From Acidobacteriota bacterium (GTDB taxonomy: Bacteria; Acidobacteriota; Vicinamibacteria; Vicinamibacterales; JAFNAJ01), in contig JAFNAJ010000048.1 of assembly GCA_017860085.1 (NCBI GenBank), positions 1-11,348 of the forward strand: DNA of 11,348 bases, read 5' to 3'. A program made the translations under genes and the position numbers. Under the pieces are notes generated by a model, which saw only the letters and a program-made list of their open reading frames with translations, had not been told where the DNA came from and made no database searches. This document shows positions 6,360-11,348 of the stretch, piece by piece; the first letter of the stretch is position 1, and every line of letters begins with the position of its first letter.

Positions 6360-6832
6360 CACCGCCTCTTGCCGCGGGCGCCGCGGCGCCGTGCTGGTCG
6401 TAGCGGCACCGCGGCGGCCTCAATGGCCCGGTAGATGCCCGAGTAGCCCGTGCACCGGCACAGGTTGCCCGCAAGGCCCGTCTTGATGTCATCGAGGTTC
6501 GGCCGGCGTCCGAGCGCCGCGGCCGCGACGATCATGCCCGGCGTGCAGATCCCGCACTGCGCGCCGCCGTGCTCGACGAAGGCCTCTTGCAGCCGACGGC
6601 GACCCCTGAGGCCCTCGATGGTCGTGACCCGCGCGCCCCTGACCTGGGCGAACGGGACGAGGCACGCGTTCACGGCCTCGCCGTCCACGAGTACCGTGCA
6701 GGCGCCGCACTCGCCCTCGCCGCAGCCTTCCTTGGTGCCGGTCAGGTGGCAGTCCTCGCGCAGCACGTCGAGCAGGCGCTTCATCGGGTGGGCGCGCACG
6801 TCCACCGTTCGACCGTTGAGGGTGAATCGCAT
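6359..6832 (-). CDS. Xanthine dehydrogenase family 2Fe-2S subunit
   Basis: This 157-residue small subunit carries both 2Fe-2S clusters that relay electrons from the Mo cofactor to FAD. The plant-ferredoxin-type cluster is bound by C37, C42, C45 and C57 (GCGEGECGACTVLVDG, the usual Cx4CxxC spacing). The second, helical-domain cluster is bound by C93, C96, C125 and C127 (QCGICTPGM and NLCRCTGY). The tail after about residue 143 is short and Arg-rich. Start ATG 6832 is preferred because AAGGA lies 8 nt upstream. ATG 6841, which overlaps the previous stop as ATGA, has its purine run directly against the codon and would add three residues. It sits between the Mo-subunit and FAD-subunit genes with overlapping ends, consistent with stoichiometric translation of one complex. 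Confidence 0.93.
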   Translation of the reverse strand: MRFTLNGRTVDVRAHPMKRLLDVLREDCHLTGTKEGCGEGECGACTVLVDGEAVNACLVPFAQVRGARVTTIEGLRGRRRLQEAFVEHGGAQCGICTPGMIVAAAALGRRPNLDDIKTGLAGNLCRCTGYSGIYRAIEAAAVPLRPARRRGARGKRR

Positions 6833-6837
6833 CGGCC

Positions 6838-8979
6838 TCATCCTTTCGACAAGGCGTCGAGCACGCGTTCTGGCGTCGCGGGAACCGCGCGCACGTCCGC
6901 GCCGAGCGATCGAAGCGCGTTGACGATGGCCGGGGCGCCGCCGTCCATCGGGAGCTCGCCGACGCCCTTGGCGCCGAACGCACCGTTTCGGTACGGGCGT
7001 TCGACGAACACGACGTCGATCTCGGGCGTGTCTGCCGTCGTTGGGATCAAGTAGTTGGTGAGCTGCGCGTTCGCCATGCGTCCGTCGCGCATCACCACCT
7101 CTTCGGTGAGGGCATAGCCCACCGCCTGCGCCGTGCCGCCCTCCATCTGTCCCCTGGCCATCACCGGGTGGATGACGCGGCCGATGTCGGCCACCGACGT
7201 GATCCGCAGCGGCCGGACAATGCCCGTGTCACGATCCAGTTCGACCTCGGCCACGTCGCACGCCCATGCCCACGTGCCGTACGCATCGCCAACGTACTGC
7301 TCCTCGTCCCACGTCAGGCCCGGCGGTGGGGTGTATTCCTTCGTGACCGAGATCGGACCGTGCGCGCGCCAGGATTCCGCGGGTGTCCGGCCGCGCAGGC
7401 GGCGCTTGAGATCGCGGGCGGCGAGCTCCAACAAGCGTCCCACGATCATCGTGGTGCGCGACGCTACCGTCGGGCCGCTGTCGGGTGCCAGGCTGGTGTC
7501 GGCCGGCGGCATCTCGACGTGCTCGTAAGGAATGCCGAGGGCCGTCGCGACGATCTGCGCCAGTACCGTTCGCGCGCCCTGGCCGATCTCCGTCGCCGTC
7601 ACGCCGACGCGCACGCCACGGCGCGTCAACTCGAGCGTCGCCTTCGACCGCAGTTTCACCTCGCCCGAGCCGGTGAACCCGGCCCCGTGGAAGAACAGCG
7701 CGACGCCGAGCCCGCGGTCGGTGCCCCGGAGCGCACGGCGGCGCTGCCGGAATCGCGTGCGCCGCGCGGCCTCACGCAGGACGCGGAGGGCGCCGCCGTT
7801 GGCCTCGATGCGCTGGCCCGTGGCCATCGTGTCGCCCGGCCGCAACGCATTCCGTTCGCGCACCTGGATCGGGTCGAGCCCGAGCTGCTCACCGATGCGA
7901 TCCATGTGTACTTCGGCCGCGAACTGGGTCTGTGGGGCGCCGAATCCCCGGAACGCCCCGTTCGGCGGGGTGTTGGTCTTGACCACCCGCCCGTGCACGC
8001 GGACGTGATCGCATCGATACGGGCCCGTGGCGTGAAGGAGACCGCGGGAGAGCACGACGGGGCTGAGGGTGACGTACGCGCCGCCGTCGAGCAGCACCTC
8101 GATGTCGATGGCCGTGAGATGCCCGTCGCGCGTCACGCCAGTGCGGTGACGCACGATCGCGGGGTGACGCTTGGTCGTGGCAAGCATGTCCTCGGCGCGG
8201 TCGTAAACCATCTTCACGGGCCGGCCTGACTTCAGCGCCAGCAGCGCCGCGTGTCCTGCCAACACCGACGGATAGTCCTCCTTGCCTCCGAAACCGCCGC
8301 CGGTTTCAGTCTGGATCACCCGGACCTTGCGCTCGGGCAGCGAGAGCAACTCGCAGAGCGCCCGGTGCACGTAGTACGGGCACTGCAGGGACCCATGCAC
8401 GGTGATGCCGCCATCGCCCGGCACCGCCAGCACGCCGTTGGTCTCGATGTACAGGTGTTCCTGGTGGCCCGTCCGGTACTCGCCTTCGACGACGAGATCG
8501 GCCTCGGCGAACCCCCGGCCGAGATCCCCCTTCGCGATGGTGATCTCCTTGAACGTCGTCGGCGACAGCTCGGGCTCGACGACGGGCGCCGCCGGGCGGT
8601 AGTCGATGGAGACGCGCACGTCGAGCAGGCGTTCCTTGTCGGCGTGCGCGAGGAGCAGGATGGCCTCGCCCACGTGCTCGACCCGTCCGTCGGCCAGGCT
8701 CGGCTGATCGGCCTCAATCAGCGAGACCACGTTCTTGCCGGGAATGTCGCGGGCCGAGACGATGGTGAAGCCGGTGGTATCGAAGTCGAGGTGGACCGAC
8801 GCGATCTCGCCACGAGAGATGGTCGACCGAATCGTCGTGCCGTAAAGCAACCCCGGGAGGACCAGGTCGTCGATGTACCGCGCGGCGCCGGTAACCTTGT
8901 CGAGTCCGTCCTTGCGGCGGACCGGGTGGCCGACGACGGCAGTGGCCCGAGTCGCGTGTGCCTTGCGCGCGCCCTTCAT
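6838..8979 (-). CDS. Xanthine dehydrogenase family molybdopterin-binding subunit
   Basis: This 713-residue large subunit holds the Mo-pterin cofactor and substrate site. Domain 1 (about 12-130) begins with GHPVRRKDGLDKVTGAARY, the usual opening of the family. Cofactor-contacting motifs follow in order: TGGGFGGKED (226-235), NGAFRGFGAPQ (340-350), TEIGQGA (463-469), PTVASRTTMIVG (503-514) and GAKGVGELP (669-677). E675 should be the catalytic base that activates the Mo-bound water. FRGFG, rather than the AYRGAG-type motif of aldehyde oxidoreductases, favours a purine or N-heterocycle hydroxylase. Start ATG 8979 is chosen because homology-like sequence begins directly after it. A further 55 in-frame codons upstream lack family features and cross the divergent promoter region. 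The ribosome-binding site is weak (GAGA). It is the first gene of the three-gene operon. Exact substrate (xanthine, hypoxanthine, nicotinate or other) cannot be read from the sequence. Confidence 0.92.
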   Translation of the reverse strand: MKGARKAHATRATAVVGHPVRRKDGLDKVTGAARYIDDLVLPGLLYGTTIRSTISRGEIASVHLDFDTTGFTIVSARDIPGKNVVSLIEADQPSLADGRVEHVGEAILLLAHADKERLLDVRVSIDYRPAAPVVEPELSPTTFKEITIAKGDLGRGFAEADLVVEGEYRTGHQEHLYIETNGVLAVPGDGGITVHGSLQCPYYVHRALCELLSLPERKVRVIQTETGGGFGGKEDYPSVLAGHAALLALKSGRPVKMVYDRAEDMLATTKRHPAIVRHRTGVTRDGHLTAIDIEVLLDGGAYVTLSPVVLSRGLLHATGPYRCDHVRVHGRVVKTNTPPNGAFRGFGAPQTQFAAEVHMDRIGEQLGLDPIQVRERNALRPGDTMATGQRIEANGGALRVLREAARRTRFRQRRRALRGTDRGLGVALFFHGAGFTGSGEVKLRSKATLELTRRGVRVGVTATEIGQGARTVLAQIVATALGIPYEHVEMPPADTSLAPDSGPTVASRTTMIVGRLLELAARDLKRRLRGRTPAESWRAHGPISVTKEYTPPPGLTWDEEQYVGDAYGTWAWACDVAEVELDRDTGIVRPLRITSVADIGRVIHPVMARGQMEGGTAQAVGYALTEEVVMRDGRMANAQLTNYLIPTTADTPEIDVVFVERPYRNGAFGAKGVGELPMDGGAPAIVNALRSLGADVRAVPATPERVLDALSKG

Positions 8980-9027
8980 GCGATCGTCTCGCGGCTGAAG
9001 AGGGGAGGCATGGGTGACCTGCCGGGG

Positions 9028-9033
9028 ATTATA
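9028..9033 (-). promoter_or_regulatory. -10 element for the three-gene hydroxylase operon
   Basis: TATAAT reads on the minus strand at 9033-9028, a perfect -10 hexamer in very GC-rich surroundings. Transcription would begin near 9021, leaving a leader of about 40 nt to the ATG at 8979. No good -35 lies 16-18 bp upstream (CGCAAT at 17 bp), which suggests dependence on an activator bound in the shared region. Confidence 0.5.
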
Positions 9034-9036
9034 TAG

Positions 9037-9044
9037 GCACGTGC
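9037..9044. promoter_or_regulatory. Palindrome GCACGTGC between divergent hydroxylase promoters
   Basis: This perfect 8-bp palindrome with a CACGTG core sits immediately upstream of the minus-strand -10 and just outside the plus-strand -35. A second short dyad, GGCG-AATTG-CGCC (9046-9058), follows and overlaps the plus-strand -35. Either could be an operator controlling both units. The regulator is unknown, and chance is possible for so short a site. Confidence 0.3.
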
Positions 9045-9051
9045 GGGCGAA

Positions 9052-9081
9052 TTGCGCCGGCCAGGAAGCGGCTCCTATACT
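9052..9081 (+). promoter_or_regulatory. Sigma70-like promoter of the fused hydroxylase gene
   Basis: TTGCGC (9052-9057, 3/6) and TATACT (9076-9081, 5/6) are 18 bp apart. Transcription would start near 9088, only about 18 nt before the ATG at 9106, giving a short leader. It lies back to back with the minus-strand -10 at 9028-9033. The -10 is good and the -35 weak. Confidence 0.5.
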
Positions 9082-9105
9082 GAACCATCGAACCGGGCGA
9101 GTCCC

Positions 9106-11348
<2,243 letters not shown>

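Overview
The window is GC-rich bacterial DNA with tightly packed genes. A NapC/NirT-type tetraheme cytochrome and a lipoprotein-like periplasmic protein point to a Gram-negative cell with respiratory flexibility. An environmental lineage such as Acidobacteriota is possible, but that is only an impression. I see no mobile element, CRISPR array, rRNA or tRNA, and nothing that looks recently acquired.

Layout. (1) 1-227, minus: the start of an unrecognised gene that runs off the left edge. (2) 313-1589, minus: a two-gene operon of a tetraheme NapC/NirT/NrfH-like cytochrome c and, 2 nt later, a small membrane protein with a cyclic-nucleotide-binding domain. It has a good sigma70-like promoter at 1631-1659. 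(3) 1730-4240, minus: a large polytopic membrane protein that looks like a GT-C glycosyltransferase, with an unusual soluble C-terminal tail. (4) 4241-4740: about 500 bp with no convincing gene between divergent genes. (5) 4741-5526, plus: an exported, probably lipid-anchored protein with two OB-like domains, resembling NrfJ-related proteins. (6) 5520-8979, minus: a complete three-gene molybdenum hydroxylase operon of the xanthine dehydrogenase family, transcribed in the order Mo-cofactor subunit, 2Fe-2S subunit, FAD subunit. (7) 9106 to the right edge, plus: a divergent gene in which the 2Fe-2S and Mo-cofactor modules are fused in one chain, as in XdhD and selenium-dependent xanthine dehydrogenases. 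The chain is cut by the end of the window.

The two hydroxylase units share a 126-bp intergenic region with back-to-back promoter elements and an 8-bp palindrome. This suggests co-regulated oxidation of purines or related N-heterocycles. FAD is encoded only in the three-gene operon, so the fused enzyme either shares that subunit, has one outside the window, or uses another acceptor. The cytochrome/cNMP operon and the NrfJ-like protein suggest a periplasmic electron-transfer function at the left side, but no terminal reductase is visible. I cannot demonstrate a wholly new system. The most distinctive items are the cytochrome plus membrane cNMP-sensor pair and the fused hydroxylase with altered 2Fe-2S cysteine spacing.
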